NCBI RefSeq assembly: GCF_018131015.1
Contig: NZ_JAFCJJ010000005.1
Coordinates: 124,001 to 188,000 of the forward strand
Direction of reading: 5' to 3'
DNA length: 64,000 nt
Source of the DNA: Bradyrhizobium diazoefficiens
GTDB lineage: Bacteria; Pseudomonadota; Alphaproteobacteria; Rhizobiales; Xanthobacteraceae
Positions 44,756 through 53,091 of this stretch are shown piece after piece; positions within the stretch are counted from its first letter, which is position 1, and each line of letters starts with the position of its first letter. Position numbers and translations under genes: made by a program. The notes under the pieces were generated by a model. It did no database searches, was not told where the DNA came from, and saw only the letters and a list, made by a program, of their open reading frames with translations.

Positions 44756-45389
44756 GGGCTCTCCTTTCGAGGAAACGGCTGGCCAGCGACAGCGGATAGC
44801 ACATCGCAAAGTAAATGGCGGCCACGATGCAGAAGATGATGAAGGGCTCGAAGGTCGAGTTGTTGACGATCTGGCCTGCGCGCGTGAGCTCGACAAAGCC
44901 GACCACGGAGGCCAGCGACGTGTTCTTCACGATCTGCACCATGAAGCCCACCGTCGGCGGAATCGCCATCCGGACGGCTTGTGGCAAGATGACGTAGGCA
45001 TATTGCTGGAAGCGATCGAGGCCGAGGCAATCGGACGCTTCCCATTGCGTGCGCGGCACCGCCTCGATACAGCCGCGCCAGATCTCGCCGAGGAAAGCGG
45101 CGGCATACAAGGTCAGCGCGAGGCCCGCGGCGACCAACGGTGCCAGCTTGTAGCCGAGGATGCCGAGGCCGAAATAGGTCAGGAACAGCAGGATCAGCAG
45201 CGGCGTCCCCTGCACGAGCTGGATGTAGCCACCGGCAGCCGCGCGCAGCGCCCGGTTCGGCGACACCCGCATCAGCGCGACCGGCAGGCCGACCAGCGCG
45301 CCGCCCGCGAACGCAAGCAGCGACAGCAGCACCGTCCATTGTGCGGCCAAGATGAGATACCAGACGTGGTGCGGGTTGAGCTGGATCAT
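44733..45389 (-). CDS. Amino-acid-type ABC transporter permease
   Basis: 218 residues from MIQLNPHH. HAAT-type permease with about four to five membrane helices, the GTPLLILLFLTYFGLG segment and the EAA loop (EAVPRTQWEASDCLGLDRFQ ... ILPQAVRMAIPP) that docks on the ATPase. Its start overlaps the stop of the first permease gene (ATGA), so the two are translated together and likely form a heterodimer channel in the inner membrane. Confidence 0.94.
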   Translation of the reverse strand: MIQLNPHHVWYLILAAQWTVLLSLLAFAGGALVGLPVALMRVSPNRALRAAAGGYIQLVQGTPLLILLFLTYFGLGILGYKLAPLVAAGLALTLYAAAFLGEIWRGCIEAVPRTQWEASDCLGLDRFQQYAYVILPQAVRMAIPPTVGFMVQIVKNTSLASVVGFVELTRAGQIVNNSTFEPFIIFCIVAAIYFAMCYPLSLASRFLERRAHAGRASH

Positions 45390-46069
45390 AGCGCGGTGCC
45401 CAGACGCCGGCGGCGCGCAAAGACCGCGAGGCCGATGGCCTTGAACGCCAGCCTGTAGAGCAGGGAAAGCGCGAGATAGATCGCCGCAACGATGATGTAC
45501 ACCTCGAAGCTGCGGTACGTGTCGGACTGGATGTTGTTGGCAACGGCCGTCAGCTCCTCGGCCGAGATCTGTGAGGTGATCGACGACGCCAGCATGAGGA
45601 GCACAAACTGGCTGGTGAGCGCGGGATAGACCCGCTCGATGGCCGGCAGCAGAACGACGTGCAGGATCGTCTGAACCCGCGTCAGGCCGAGGCAATCGGC
45701 CGCCTCGAGCTGGGTATGGTGGATCGACTGGATGCCCGCCCGCATGATCTCCGTCGTGTAGGCGCCCATATTGACCACGAGCGCAATGACGGCAGACGTC
45801 TCGGCAGAGAGCTTGAGACCCACGCTCGACAGGCCGAAATAGACGATGAAAATCTGCACCAGCAGCGGCGTGTTGCGGATCAGCTCGACATAGAACCCGA
45901 CCAGAAGCCGCAGGATATGCGGGCCGTAAACCCGGACGACCGCGCACAGCGTGCCGACAACGAAGCCGAGGGCGATCGACAATACGGTGAGCTGAACCGT
46001 GAGCCAGGCGCCCGTGAGGAACGCCGGCCACTTTTCGAGCAGGAACGAGAAGTCGAACTTGTAGAGCAT
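45386..46069 (-). CDS. Amino-acid-type ABC transporter permease
   Basis: 227 residues. Same HAAT permease family as its downstream partner: membrane helices from about 16 onward, ELIRNTPLLVQIFIVYFGL, and an EAA loop (SIHHTQLEAADCLGLTRVQ ... VVLLPAIERVYPAL). The EAA loop ends with AIERVYPAL instead of the common AIRxxxPPL. It begins 16 bases after the first binding-protein gene and overlaps the next permease gene. It should pair with that permease. Confidence 0.94.
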   Translation of the reverse strand: MLYKFDFSFLLEKWPAFLTGAWLTVQLTVLSIALGFVVGTLCAVVRVYGPHILRLLVGFYVELIRNTPLLVQIFIVYFGLSSVGLKLSAETSAVIALVVNMGAYTTEIMRAGIQSIHHTQLEAADCLGLTRVQTILHVVLLPAIERVYPALTSQFVLLMLASSITSQISAEELTAVANNIQSDTYRSFEVYIIVAAIYLALSLLYRLAFKAIGLAVFARRRRLGTAL

Positions 46070-46085
46070 AGCCGCCCGGCCTTGC

Positions 46086-46892
46086 TCAGTTGCCGGCTTT
46101 CAGCAACTGCTCCACCGGAATGTCGACGCCGTGATATTTCTTGTAGATCGCGCCGAGCTGCCCGTTCCTGAGGTTGCTCGTCACCCAGCCGTTGACCCAT
46201 TCCTTGAGCTTCGGCTCGTCCTTGCGCATGCCGACGGCGAGGTAAAACGTCTGCATGGTGATGCGCGACTCTGCCGTTCGTGCCGGGTTTTTCTTGCTGA
46301 TCGCCGGCAGCAGCGAGCGCGCCGTCGCGAGAATGTCCACCTGGCCCGACGCGAATGCCAGCGCCATCGTGGCATCGTCCTCGTAGCGCACGAGCTGGGC
46401 GCCCTTCGCCTGCTGGGTGAGATCGGTGTCCTGCGTCGTGCCGCGCACGACGGCGACCTTCTTGCCGGCGAGGTCGGACATCTCCTTGAGCGGGACCGTG
46501 CTCAGCGAGGCGACGACCGAGGGGTGATCGGCATAGGGAATCGAGAAATCGATCACCTTGGCGCGGTCGGGCGTGATCGACAGCGTGGAGACGACGAGGT
46601 CCGCCTTGTCGGTCTGCAGCATCGGAATACGCGTGGGACCCGTGGTGGTCACAATTTCGAGCGCAACCCCGAGATCCCTGGCGAGCAACTGCGCCGTCTC
46701 GACATCCGATCCGGTCGGCTGCAGCTTGTCATCGGTCATGCCGAACGGTGGGATGGCCGTATCGATGGCGATCCGGACCTTGCCCGCGTTCTTGATGCTG
46801 TCGAGCGTATCGGCCTGTGCCGGTGCAAACGACAGCGACAGGGCTGCGAGCGCCAGACCTGCAATCAGCCGGCGGGAGATCATACTGGTCAT
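46086..46892 (-). CDS. ABC transporter substrate-binding protein (SBP family 3)
   Basis: 268 residues. The signal peptide (MTSMISRRLIAGLALAALSL then SFAPAQA) ends near residue 27. The family 3 fold follows with GKVRIAIDTAIPPFGMTDDK, DKADLVVSTLSITPDRAKVIDFS and KKVAVVRGTTQDTDL. It is about half identical by eye to the protein encoded just upstream (46901-47695), so this importer has two periplasmic receptors from a tandem duplication. Differences near the ligand region (TTTGPTRIPMLQ against PTTGASRIPALQ) suggest related but not equal ligands. Confidence 0.93.
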   Translation of the reverse strand: MTSMISRRLIAGLALAALSLSFAPAQADTLDSIKNAGKVRIAIDTAIPPFGMTDDKLQPTGSDVETAQLLARDLGVALEIVTTTGPTRIPMLQTDKADLVVSTLSITPDRAKVIDFSIPYADHPSVVASLSTVPLKEMSDLAGKKVAVVRGTTQDTDLTQQAKGAQLVRYEDDATMALAFASGQVDILATARSLLPAISKKNPARTAESRITMQTFYLAVGMRKDEPKLKEWVNGWVTSNLRNGQLGAIYKKYHGVDIPVEQLLKAGN

Positions 46893-46900
46893 GGCTGGTC

Positions 46901-47695
46901 CTATTGCTTCAGAATGAGATCGGGCAAATTGTCGCCGAAGTACTTCTTGTTCAGTTCATTGAGCCGTCCATTCTTGAGATTGGCGGATACCCAGGCGTTG
47001 ACCTCGTCCAGAAGGCGCTTCTCGTCCTTCTTCACGCCGACGGCGAGCTTGAAGTTGTCGAGCACGAACTTCATCTCCACCTGCCGCGCCGGATTCTTCT
47101 TGTCGATCTGCGGGACGATCATTTCCGCCGTCGAGAAGATGTCGACCTGCCCGCTGAGAAAGGCCTGCGCCTCGGTGGCATCATCCTCGTAACGGACCAG
47201 CTTCATTCCCTTCGGTCCCTCCTTGGTCAGCTGCGTGTCGTGCGTCGTACCGCGCACCGTGGCGACGGTCTTGCCATCGAGATCGGCCATCGACTTGAGG
47301 GCCACGGATTTCGGGGCGGCGATGACCGTTCGCAGCACGGCATAGCCGAGCGAGAAATCGATGACCTTCGCGCGCTCCGCCGTGTAGGAGAGGCTCGAGA
47401 TCACGAGGTCGGCCTTGCCGGTCTGCAGCGCGGGAATCCGGGAGGCGCCGGTGGTCGGAACGTGCTCGAATTCGAGCCCCCAATCCTTGGCGAGAAGCCG
47501 GGCCGCCTCGACGTCGAGGCCGGTCGGTTGCAGCTTGTCATCCGTCATGCCGTAGGGCGGCACGCCGAGATCGATGGCGATGCGGATCTTGCCGGCCTTC
47601 TTGATATCGTCCAGCGCGTCGGCGTGCGCGAGGGACATTGCGGCCAGCAAGGCCGTGATGGCGAATGCCATCGATACTGCGACTTTCTTCAACAT
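46901..47695 (-). CDS. ABC transporter substrate-binding protein (SBP family 3), paralogue
   Basis: 264 residues. Signal peptide MLKKVAVSMAFAITALLAAM SLAHA, with cleavage expected near residue 25. Family 3 segments: GKIRIAIDLGVPPYGMTDDK, GKADLVISSLSYTAERAKVIDFS and KTVATVRGTTHDTQL. It is the first gene of the transporter set on the minus strand, 8 bases before its paralogue. The 49-base gap to rpiB upstream has no obvious terminator, so the importer may be transcribed from the gntR-rpiB promoter. Confidence 0.93.
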   Translation of the reverse strand: MLKKVAVSMAFAITALLAAMSLAHADALDDIKKAGKIRIAIDLGVPPYGMTDDKLQPTGLDVEAARLLAKDWGLEFEHVPTTGASRIPALQTGKADLVISSLSYTAERAKVIDFSLGYAVLRTVIAAPKSVALKSMADLDGKTVATVRGTTHDTQLTKEGPKGMKLVRYEDDATEAQAFLSGQVDIFSTAEMIVPQIDKKNPARQVEMKFVLDNFKLAVGVKKDEKRLLDEVNAWVSANLKNGRLNELNKKYFGDNLPDLILKQ

Positions 47696-47744
47696 TGCCT
47701 CCTCCCGTTTGATCTGTTTTTTTGATGTTCTGATTTGCCGCTTG

Positions 47745-48191
47745 CTAGCGTTCGGCGTCCATGATCGCCAGTTTGGCGACCCGCCGCCGGAATTCCTCTG
47801 ATGTGGAGAACGTGGCGCCGAGGTAGGCTGCGATCAGATCCTTGGCCAGCCACGCACCCACGATCTGTGCGCCAATGCACATGACGTTGACGTCGTCGTG
47901 CTCGACGCACTGGTGGGCGGAGTGGACGTCGTGGCACACCGCGGCCCGGATGCCCTTCATCTTGTTGGCGCCGATCGAGGCGCCGACGCCGGTGCCGCAC
48001 ACCATGAGGCCGCGCTCCGCCTGCCCCGTGGTGATCGCGGCTGCGACCTTGCGCGCGATATCCGGGAAGTCGACCGGAGCGGGATCGAAGCTGCCCACAT
48101 CCAGCACCTCGTGCCCGCTCTCCTTCAGGAAAGCCAGCACCTCCGCCTTCATGGGAAAACCTGCGTGGTCAGAGCCTACGACAATCTTCAT
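47745..48191 (-). CDS. rpiB: Ribose-5-phosphate isomerase B family protein
   Basis: 148 residues. RpiB/LacAB fold: VVGSDHAGFPMK at 4-15 (phosphate/ring-opening region), VCGTGVGASIGANKMKGIRA with the catalytic Cys in CGTGVG, and CHDVHSAHQCVEHDDVNVMCIG. Members interconvert aldose and ketose phosphates, including C4 and C6 sugars as well as ribose-5-phosphate. Its start overlaps the stop of gntR (ATGA). Location beside an importer, a lactonase-like amidohydrolase and, further away, the tetronate genes favours a catabolic role over the pentose-phosphate housekeeping one. Confidence 0.93.
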   Translation of the reverse strand: MKIVVGSDHAGFPMKAEVLAFLKESGHEVLDVGSFDPAPVDFPDIARKVAAAITTGQAERGLMVCGTGVGASIGANKMKGIRAAVCHDVHSAHQCVEHDDVNVMCIGAQIVGAWLAKDLIAAYLGATFSTSEEFRRRVAKLAIMDAER

Positions 48192-48976
48192 GTGCTTTTC
48201 CTGCTGTTAGCCCGTCTTTTCGCTGCCGGATGTGTCGCTGGCGCGGCAGTGATGCCGTCGATTTCGCCGACCAAGGCGCGCCGCCGGTACTCGTCACCGA
48301 TCTGAAAGTGCTTGCGCAGCGTCGCGTCGGCGCGGTCCGGATCGCGAGCGACGAGCGCCTCAAAGATGCGCCGGTGATCGTCGATCAGATAAGTCTTCAT
48401 CGAAGGGAATGCCTGCACGAGTTCACGGCGATTGCGATGCACGTGCGTCAGCAGCCCCGCCATTGAATTGTGCAGAACGGCCAGCGTTTGCGAATGCGAG
48501 GCCAGCACGATCGCGCGGTGGAATTCGTAGTCGGCCATGCCGCCGGCGTCGGCCTTGTCGATGGTCTCCGCGATCTTCCCGAGGGCCATCTGCAGGCGTT
48601 CGAAGTCGCCCATGTCGGCCCGCTCGCAGGCGAGCCTGATCGCCTGGCACTCGATCGCGACGCGCGCCTGCATGACGTCGTCCAGCATGTCCGCCTGCTG
48701 GGCGAGCGCGAAGGTGAAGAAGTCGTTCAGGACCGAGACGTCCGGTCGCGTGACGATGGTGCCGATGCGATCCCGGATCTCGACGATGCCGAGCATCGAG
48801 AGCGCTCGCAGCGCTTCGCGGACGAGCGGCCGGCTGACGCCCAGCTGGATTGCCAGATCGCGCTCGGAAATCAGGCGGTCGCCGGGTTTGAGCGAGCCGG
48901 CGAGCAAGCGATCGCGCAAGAAGGCGAACACCTTCTCGAATCCCTTCTCGCCCTCGTCCGCCCGCTTCAATTCCAC
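48188..48976 (-). CDS. GntR family regulator, FadR/FCD subgroup
   Basis: 262 residues starting at GTG (48976), with AGGGAAG upstream. Winged helix at about 12-75: FAFLRDRLLAGSLKPGDRLISERDLAIQLGVSRPLVREALRALSMLGI. The FCD ligand domain (about 88-220) has the metal-type residues in DYEFHRAIVLASHSQTL, THVHRNRRE and DDHRRIFEAL (Asp/His set). It should repress the operon rpiB plus importer and respond to a small organic acid. A perfect operator-like palindrome TGGTAAGACCA lies 28 bases upstream of its start, which suggests autoregulation. Confidence 0.93.
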   Translation of the reverse strand: MELKRADEGEKGFEKVFAFLRDRLLAGSLKPGDRLISERDLAIQLGVSRPLVREALRALSMLGIVEIRDRIGTIVTRPDVSVLNDFFTFALAQQADMLDDVMQARVAIECQAIRLACERADMGDFERLQMALGKIAETIDKADAGGMADYEFHRAIVLASHSQTLAVLHNSMAGLLTHVHRNRRELVQAFPSMKTYLIDDHRRIFEALVARDPDRADATLRKHFQIGDEYRRRALVGEIDGITAAPATHPAAKRRANSRKST

Positions 48977-49003
48977 CCGGGGCTTCCCTGACTGATCTAA
49001 CCT

Positions 49004-49014
49004 TGGTAAGACCA
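49004..49014. promoter_or_regulatory. Probable FCD-GntR operator TGGTAAGACCA
   Basis: An 11-base sequence TGGT-AAG-ACCA, matching the TGGTnnnACCA pattern bound by FadR/FCD-type GntR regulators. It lies between the gntR start (48976) and the stop of the upstream amidohydrolase gene (49037), the right place for autoregulation of gntR-rpiB. Confidence 0.65.
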
Positions 49015-49036
49015 GTAGGCAGACCAGATGGTGTCG

Positions 49037-50041
49037 TCAAGCTCTCGAAGGAGATATGCGACGTTTTGTTCTGGCGTCGTTACGGCGGGATGGGGTCAAT
49101 TCGCCTGGGCCGCCCCCCCCTGCATTTTCGTTCGTGCGATAGACCTGGCGCGCTGTTTCGCAAAAGAGCCGCGCCTGTTCGGCTTCCGGATAGCGTGCGG
49201 CGATCTGCTTGAAGCCCGAAAAGATCGTGTCGAACGATCCGCACAGGCTGTCGACCGGAAAGTTGCTGGCGAACATCGCGCGATCGGCGCCGAACATGGT
49301 GACGATTTGCTCGACGATCCAGCGATTGTCACTGATGCTCCACGGACGGTTGCGCACGCCAAGGCCGGAGATCTTGACGCGGACGTTCGGCTCGTCGGCA
49401 AAACGCGCCATCGCAGCACGCCAGCCCGCGAGCCCCTCCGGGCTGCGATCGGCCGGCAGGCCTGCGTGATTGAGGATGATCAACGTGCGCGGAAAATCGC
49501 GCGCCAGCGTGATTGCCTCGTCCAGATTCCACCACGGCGTCTGCAGGTCGAAGTGCAGGCCGTGCTTTTCCAGAGTTGCGAATCCGCGCCGCCATCTCTC
49601 GTCGGACATCAGTGTCCTGATACGGCCGACGTCCTCGGGCGATGTCGGCCCTCCGGGCTTGTGCCGGATGCTCCGCACCAGCGGAAATGCCGCCTGCGCG
49701 GCGATGACGGTGGGCACGTCGTCGCGATCGAGCCATGCCCGTGCCACGACCGCGTTGGGCAGGCCATAGCGGGCGCTCAGCAGGGACGCGTAGCGCGTCT
49801 CGTCAAGCGGCGTATTCGGATCCCACTCGGTTTCGACATAGACCGTCTCGCAGACGGCGTGACCGGCCGCGTCCTTGCGATAATCGTCAGGCAGATAGGG
49901 ACGCTTGAGGGCGGAATAGTCGCCATAGCGAAACGGGATCATGACGTCCGGGCGCAGCCATGGATGATCGTTGGCGAAGGGATCCCAGAAGTGCTGGTGG
50001 GCGTCCACGATCGGACCTGTCCAGGTCTTCTCGTCGCTCAT
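49037..50041 (-). CDS. Amidohydrolase family protein (amidohydrolase-2, sugar-lactonase-like)
   Basis: 334 residues. TIM-barrel metal-dependent hydrolase of the amidohydrolase-2 group: IVDAHQHFWDP near 11-21 (His-x-His metal site), VYVETEWDP, GLHFDLQTPWW, LIILNHAGLPADRSPEG (His) and MFASNFPVDSLCGSF. This group includes L-rhamnono-, L-fucono- and related lactonases and decarboxylases. It precedes gntR on the same strand (61 bases), so it may be cotranscribed. A lactone of a short sugar acid would suit the neighbouring importer and tetronate genes. The tail after residue 310 (GGGGPGELTPSRR...) is low-complexity. Confidence 0.92.
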   Translation of the reverse strand: MSDEKTWTGPIVDAHQHFWDPFANDHPWLRPDVMIPFRYGDYSALKRPYLPDDYRKDAAGHAVCETVYVETEWDPNTPLDETRYASLLSARYGLPNAVVARAWLDRDDVPTVIAAQAAFPLVRSIRHKPGGPTSPEDVGRIRTLMSDERWRRGFATLEKHGLHFDLQTPWWNLDEAITLARDFPRTLIILNHAGLPADRSPEGLAGWRAAMARFADEPNVRVKISGLGVRNRPWSISDNRWIVEQIVTMFGADRAMFASNFPVDSLCGSFDTIFSGFKQIAARYPEAEQARLFCETARQVYRTNENAGGGGPGELTPSRRNDARTKRRISPSRA

Positions 50042-50354
50042 CTGGTGCCTTGCAGGAAATCACTCATCATGGGCTGACGATATAGAGCGCAGCGCAACCC
50101 GCAAGGAACGGTTTTGGAGGCAAGCGCTGGCTGGTCGCAAGAATCGGCGCAGTGCTCGTCTGCTATTGGGCCCCTCAGCCGTCGGCGGTGGACCTATGAG
50201 TACGCGCCCTGGCCGCCGGGCCTGCACTCACCGATTTCGTGGCGGATCAGAAAGCCGCGATCGAGAAGATCGCGGGCTAGGTGCGGGCTCATAACGCGCG
50301 GCGGCTACAGCCGGATAGATGCGAGCTCGACGAAGGCAACGCAATTGCACTGCG
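50042..50354. other. Gap without a clear gene; possible gene remnant
   Basis: No full gene is seen in these 313 bases. On the plus strand 50200-50280 reads as a protein-like tail (VRALAAGPALTDFVADQK then AAIEKIAG) ending at TAG, with a stop codon just upstream of it. It could be a decayed gene end, but the segment is too short to assign. Confidence 0.3.
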
Positions 50355-50669
50355 TCAGGGGACACCAGCCGCAGCAGCCGCCACCCTGTCTCCGTGCAGG
50401 CTCCGGACTTCCGCCAGAGAGGCGACGCACATTGGGAAGCTCTCGCTGCCGGGCGGCATGCGGAATCTTTCGCAGAACATCCTGTCTTCCTGCTGAATCC
50501 TTTCAGTCTTGAGCTGCTGCGCATTGCTCCACAGCGCGGGCCCGTTTGCCGCCGCGTAGACAGCGCACGCGCTCACCGCCAGCGCAAACACGACGGAGAA
50601 CGAAGAGAAACGAGGCTTCGAACTCGGCCGGGCATCCGCGTTGTAGTTCCTTGAGATATCCGTCGGCAT
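50355..50669 (-). CDS. Small membrane-anchored protein of unknown function
   Basis: 104 residues. A good ribosome site (CAGGAGACGTCG) precedes the ATG at 50669, which supports a real gene. One hydrophobic segment, FSSFSVVFALAVSACAVYAA near 21-40, looks like a single membrane anchor with the N-terminus inside. The short outside part contains MFCERFRMPPGSESFPMCVASL with two cysteines that could pair. I recall similar short proteins in Bradyrhizobium with no known role. It is divergent from the LysR gene. The gap 50670-50829 has no gene and must hold both promoters. Confidence 0.7.
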   Translation of the reverse strand: MPTDISRNYNADARPSSKPRFSSFSVVFALAVSACAVYAAANGPALWSNAQQLKTERIQQEDRMFCERFRMPPGSESFPMCVASLAEVRSLHGDRVAAAAAGVP

Positions 50670-50829
50670 CGACGTCTCCTGAAGCTTTGGCCTCGCCGAT
50701 CGTTGACGCTCAATGCGTCAGTCCCGCCGGCTGTTCGCCTGCCCGGCACGCTGCGCCGCTCGTCATAGGCCTTTACACGCCAGGGATAATCGGCGATGTA
50801 GGTAGAACACTCATGAATTTAATTCACCA

Positions 50830-51756
50830 ATGGCCAGCGCTGCCAACGAAATGGCTGTATTTGAGCGGGTGATCGACCGGGGCAGTTTTGCTGCCGCGGC
50901 TCAGGACGTCGGCCTGTCGCCCTCGGCGGTCTCGAAACTCATCACGCGACTGGAGCAACGCCTTGGCGTGCGGTTGATCAATCGCACGACGCGGCGGCTG
51001 GCGCTGACCGCAGAAGGCAAGACGTATCTCAGGCGCTCGCGGGAGATCCTTGCCGCCATCGAAGCGGCGGAATCGGAGATCGCTTCAGCGCGCATGGCGC
51101 CGCGCGGCCATTTGCGTGTCCACGCCCCGCCAGTCATGATCGGCGATCATTTCGGCCCGGCGTTATCGGAGTTCTTGGCGCGCTATCCACGGATCACGAT
51201 CGATTTCCTGGTGACGAACCGCCCTGTCGATCTCGTCGCCGAGAATGTGGACATTGCGATGCGTACGGGTGCGCTTCCCGACTCGTCTCTCATCGCCTGC
51301 AAGATCATCGATCTCACGCAGATGATCTGCGCCAGTCCGGAGTATCTGGCGCGCCACGGCCGCCCGCTAGTACCATCCGATCTCACGCGCCATCGATGTC
51401 TGGTTCTCAACGGCATCCCCGAACCGACAACCTGGAAGTTTCATGATGGCGACGGCGGTATCGAGGTCGAAGTCAGTGGTGCCGTCAGTGCCGACAGTTC
51501 GGATGTCCTCTTGAGGCTTGCCATGGAAGGCGTGGGGATAGTTCGTTTAGGCGAACTGGCGGTTGCAAGAGCGCTCAGGAATGGATCGCTGGAGCCGCTT
51601 CTGCTGGACGTGCAAGTGAGCGAAGGTTATCCGCTGTGGGCTCTCTTGCCGCCGGGCCGGCAACGATCCCCCAAGGTCAAGGTGTTCCTGGAATTTCTGA
51701 ATGAACGGCTCGGCTTGGCGCCGTGGAGAACAAGCGAACGCACGCAATCACGATGA
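50830..51756 (+). CDS. LysR family transcriptional regulator
   Basis: 308 residues. Winged helix-turn-helix in the first 60: FERVIDRGSFAAAAQDVGLSPSAVSKLITRLEQRLGVRLINRTTRRLALT. The effector domain runs from about 90 (GHLRVHAPPVMIGDHFGPAL) to 290. It belongs to the CrgA-like branch, in which many members act on a divergent neighbour. Here the neighbour is the small membrane protein. The ATG at 50830 has no strong ribosome site; an internal ATG (residue 8) is possible but would trim the helix before the HTH. Confidence 0.92.
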   Translation: MASAANEMAVFERVIDRGSFAAAAQDVGLSPSAVSKLITRLEQRLGVRLINRTTRRLALTAEGKTYLRRSREILAAIEAAESEIASARMAPRGHLRVHAPPVMIGDHFGPALSEFLARYPRITIDFLVTNRPVDLVAENVDIAMRTGALPDSSLIACKIIDLTQMICASPEYLARHGRPLVPSDLTRHRCLVLNGIPEPTTWKFHDGDGGIEVEVSGAVSADSSDVLLRLAMEGVGIVRLGELAVARALRNGSLEPLLLDVQVSEGYPLWALLPPGRQRSPKVKVFLEFLNERLGLAPWRTSERTQSR

Positions 51757-51888
51757 ACGCGGAACCGGTCGCTCCATTGATGTCCGCTTCTGGGCCCTTC
51801 AGCGACCCCGGGATATCCGGCATCTTCCGGCGCTGTGGAGGTTGAGCGAGATCAGGCGCCCCACCACTTCATGGGTACGCGGCCGAAC

Positions 51889-52818
51889 CTACCATCCGTT
51901 CTGCTTCAGCCAGGCCGTACTCTTGTCGAGAACGTAACCCAGCTTGTCTGCCGGGCCGCCAAAATAATACCCCTTCGCGCCGCACTTTCTGTACACGTCG
52001 CCGAAGCCGATCTTTGATCCATCCTTCGAACTGACAAAGCCGTCCCTTGCATAGTAAAGCGGCTCCTCGGCGCAGTTCCTGGCGCTGAACCCGTCGGGCA
52101 AACGCGTATAGCCGCGCGTGCTCCAGGAATGCACGGCTCCGGCGACCACCTCATAGGTGATCTTCTGGCCGGCGACTTTCATGCGCTCGAAGAGCCTGAC
52201 GCAGGGACCGGGCACCGTGGCGTCATCCTTCTCACCGAGCATCGCGAACATGGGAGAAACAAGCTCCGGCTCGCGAAACTGCAGCTCGCAGCTGGGTGCC
52301 AGGGCGATATTGGCGTCAAAGGGCTTCAACGAATTACCCGACCAACTGTACCATTCCCTTGTCGCCGCATGCACCGTAGCGACAGCCCCCTTGCTCTTGC
52401 CTTGCATCGCCACCTTGTCGGGCTTGATTCGCGGATCCTTGCGAAGCACCTCCGCGACACGCAAGGCATCTGTTGTCATATCGGTCGTCAGGACCTTCGC
52501 CTGGTCGCGAACGGTGTCCTTGACGCCGCGCGGCGTGAACACGTCGAGATAGGCGACTGCAATACCCGCCTTGTTCATGACGGGATGAGTTGCCTTCAGG
52601 AACACGTCGTCTCCACCGGCAGAGCTGTTGACGACCACCACAACTCCGAACGGTCCCTTTCCGGCAGGCCAGTGAATGACAGGCTTCAACACGATCGTCG
52701 CACCGGCGTGGACGGTCGGGACTTCAATCGTTTCGGACGCTTTCACTGAGACCGATCCGCAAGCGAGCAGAAGCGAAAGGCCGACCCACACGGCTGAATT
52801 GCTCGCTCTGCTCCACAT
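51889..52818 (-). CDS. Exported dienelactone-hydrolase-family protein
   Basis: 309 residues from MWSRASNS, with GGGGGGAGCT just before the ATG; the longer in-frame start lacks a site. The N-terminus has a hydrophobic core VWVGLSLLLACGSVSVKAS. LLAC could be a lipobox (lipoprotein), or signal peptidase I could cut after VKA. The alpha/beta-hydrolase elements are QGKSKGAV (Gly-x-Ser-x-Gly nucleophile), GEKDDATVPG (Asp) and VAGAVHSW (His). Several Cys in the last third suit a periplasmic location. A dienelactone hydrolase or esterase outside the cytoplasm is likely; the substrate is unknown. Gap 52819-53091 shows no gene. Confidence 0.87.
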   Translation of the reverse strand: MWSRASNSAVWVGLSLLLACGSVSVKASETIEVPTVHAGATIVLKPVIHWPAGKGPFGVVVVVNSSAGGDDVFLKATHPVMNKAGIAVAYLDVFTPRGVKDTVRDQAKVLTTDMTTDALRVAEVLRKDPRIKPDKVAMQGKSKGAVATVHAATREWYSWSGNSLKPFDANIALAPSCELQFREPELVSPMFAMLGEKDDATVPGPCVRLFERMKVAGQKITYEVVAGAVHSWSTRGYTRLPDGFSARNCAEEPLYYARDGFVSSKDGSKIGFGDVYRKCGAKGYYFGGPADKLGYVLDKSTAWLKQNGW

Positions 52819-53091
52819 AGCTCCCCCCGGGGCCTGCGCATATGCGCGCGAAAATCGGCAAATCGGCCTCATCTGATCAGAACAGTTATCTCCAGACAAC
52901 ATGCGAGCGCAATCGTACGCGCGATCCACACCCAACGTCAGCCTCCCACTGCCTTCTCACCGAGATGCTCGACACGGCGATCCCCGGAATTTGATGAATC
53001 CGGGCCGGCAGATCAACACTCCGTGCCTTGTGGTCAGATTCGAACGCCGCTGTGACTAACAATTTGGGCCCACCTCATTGGGAGTTGCGCA

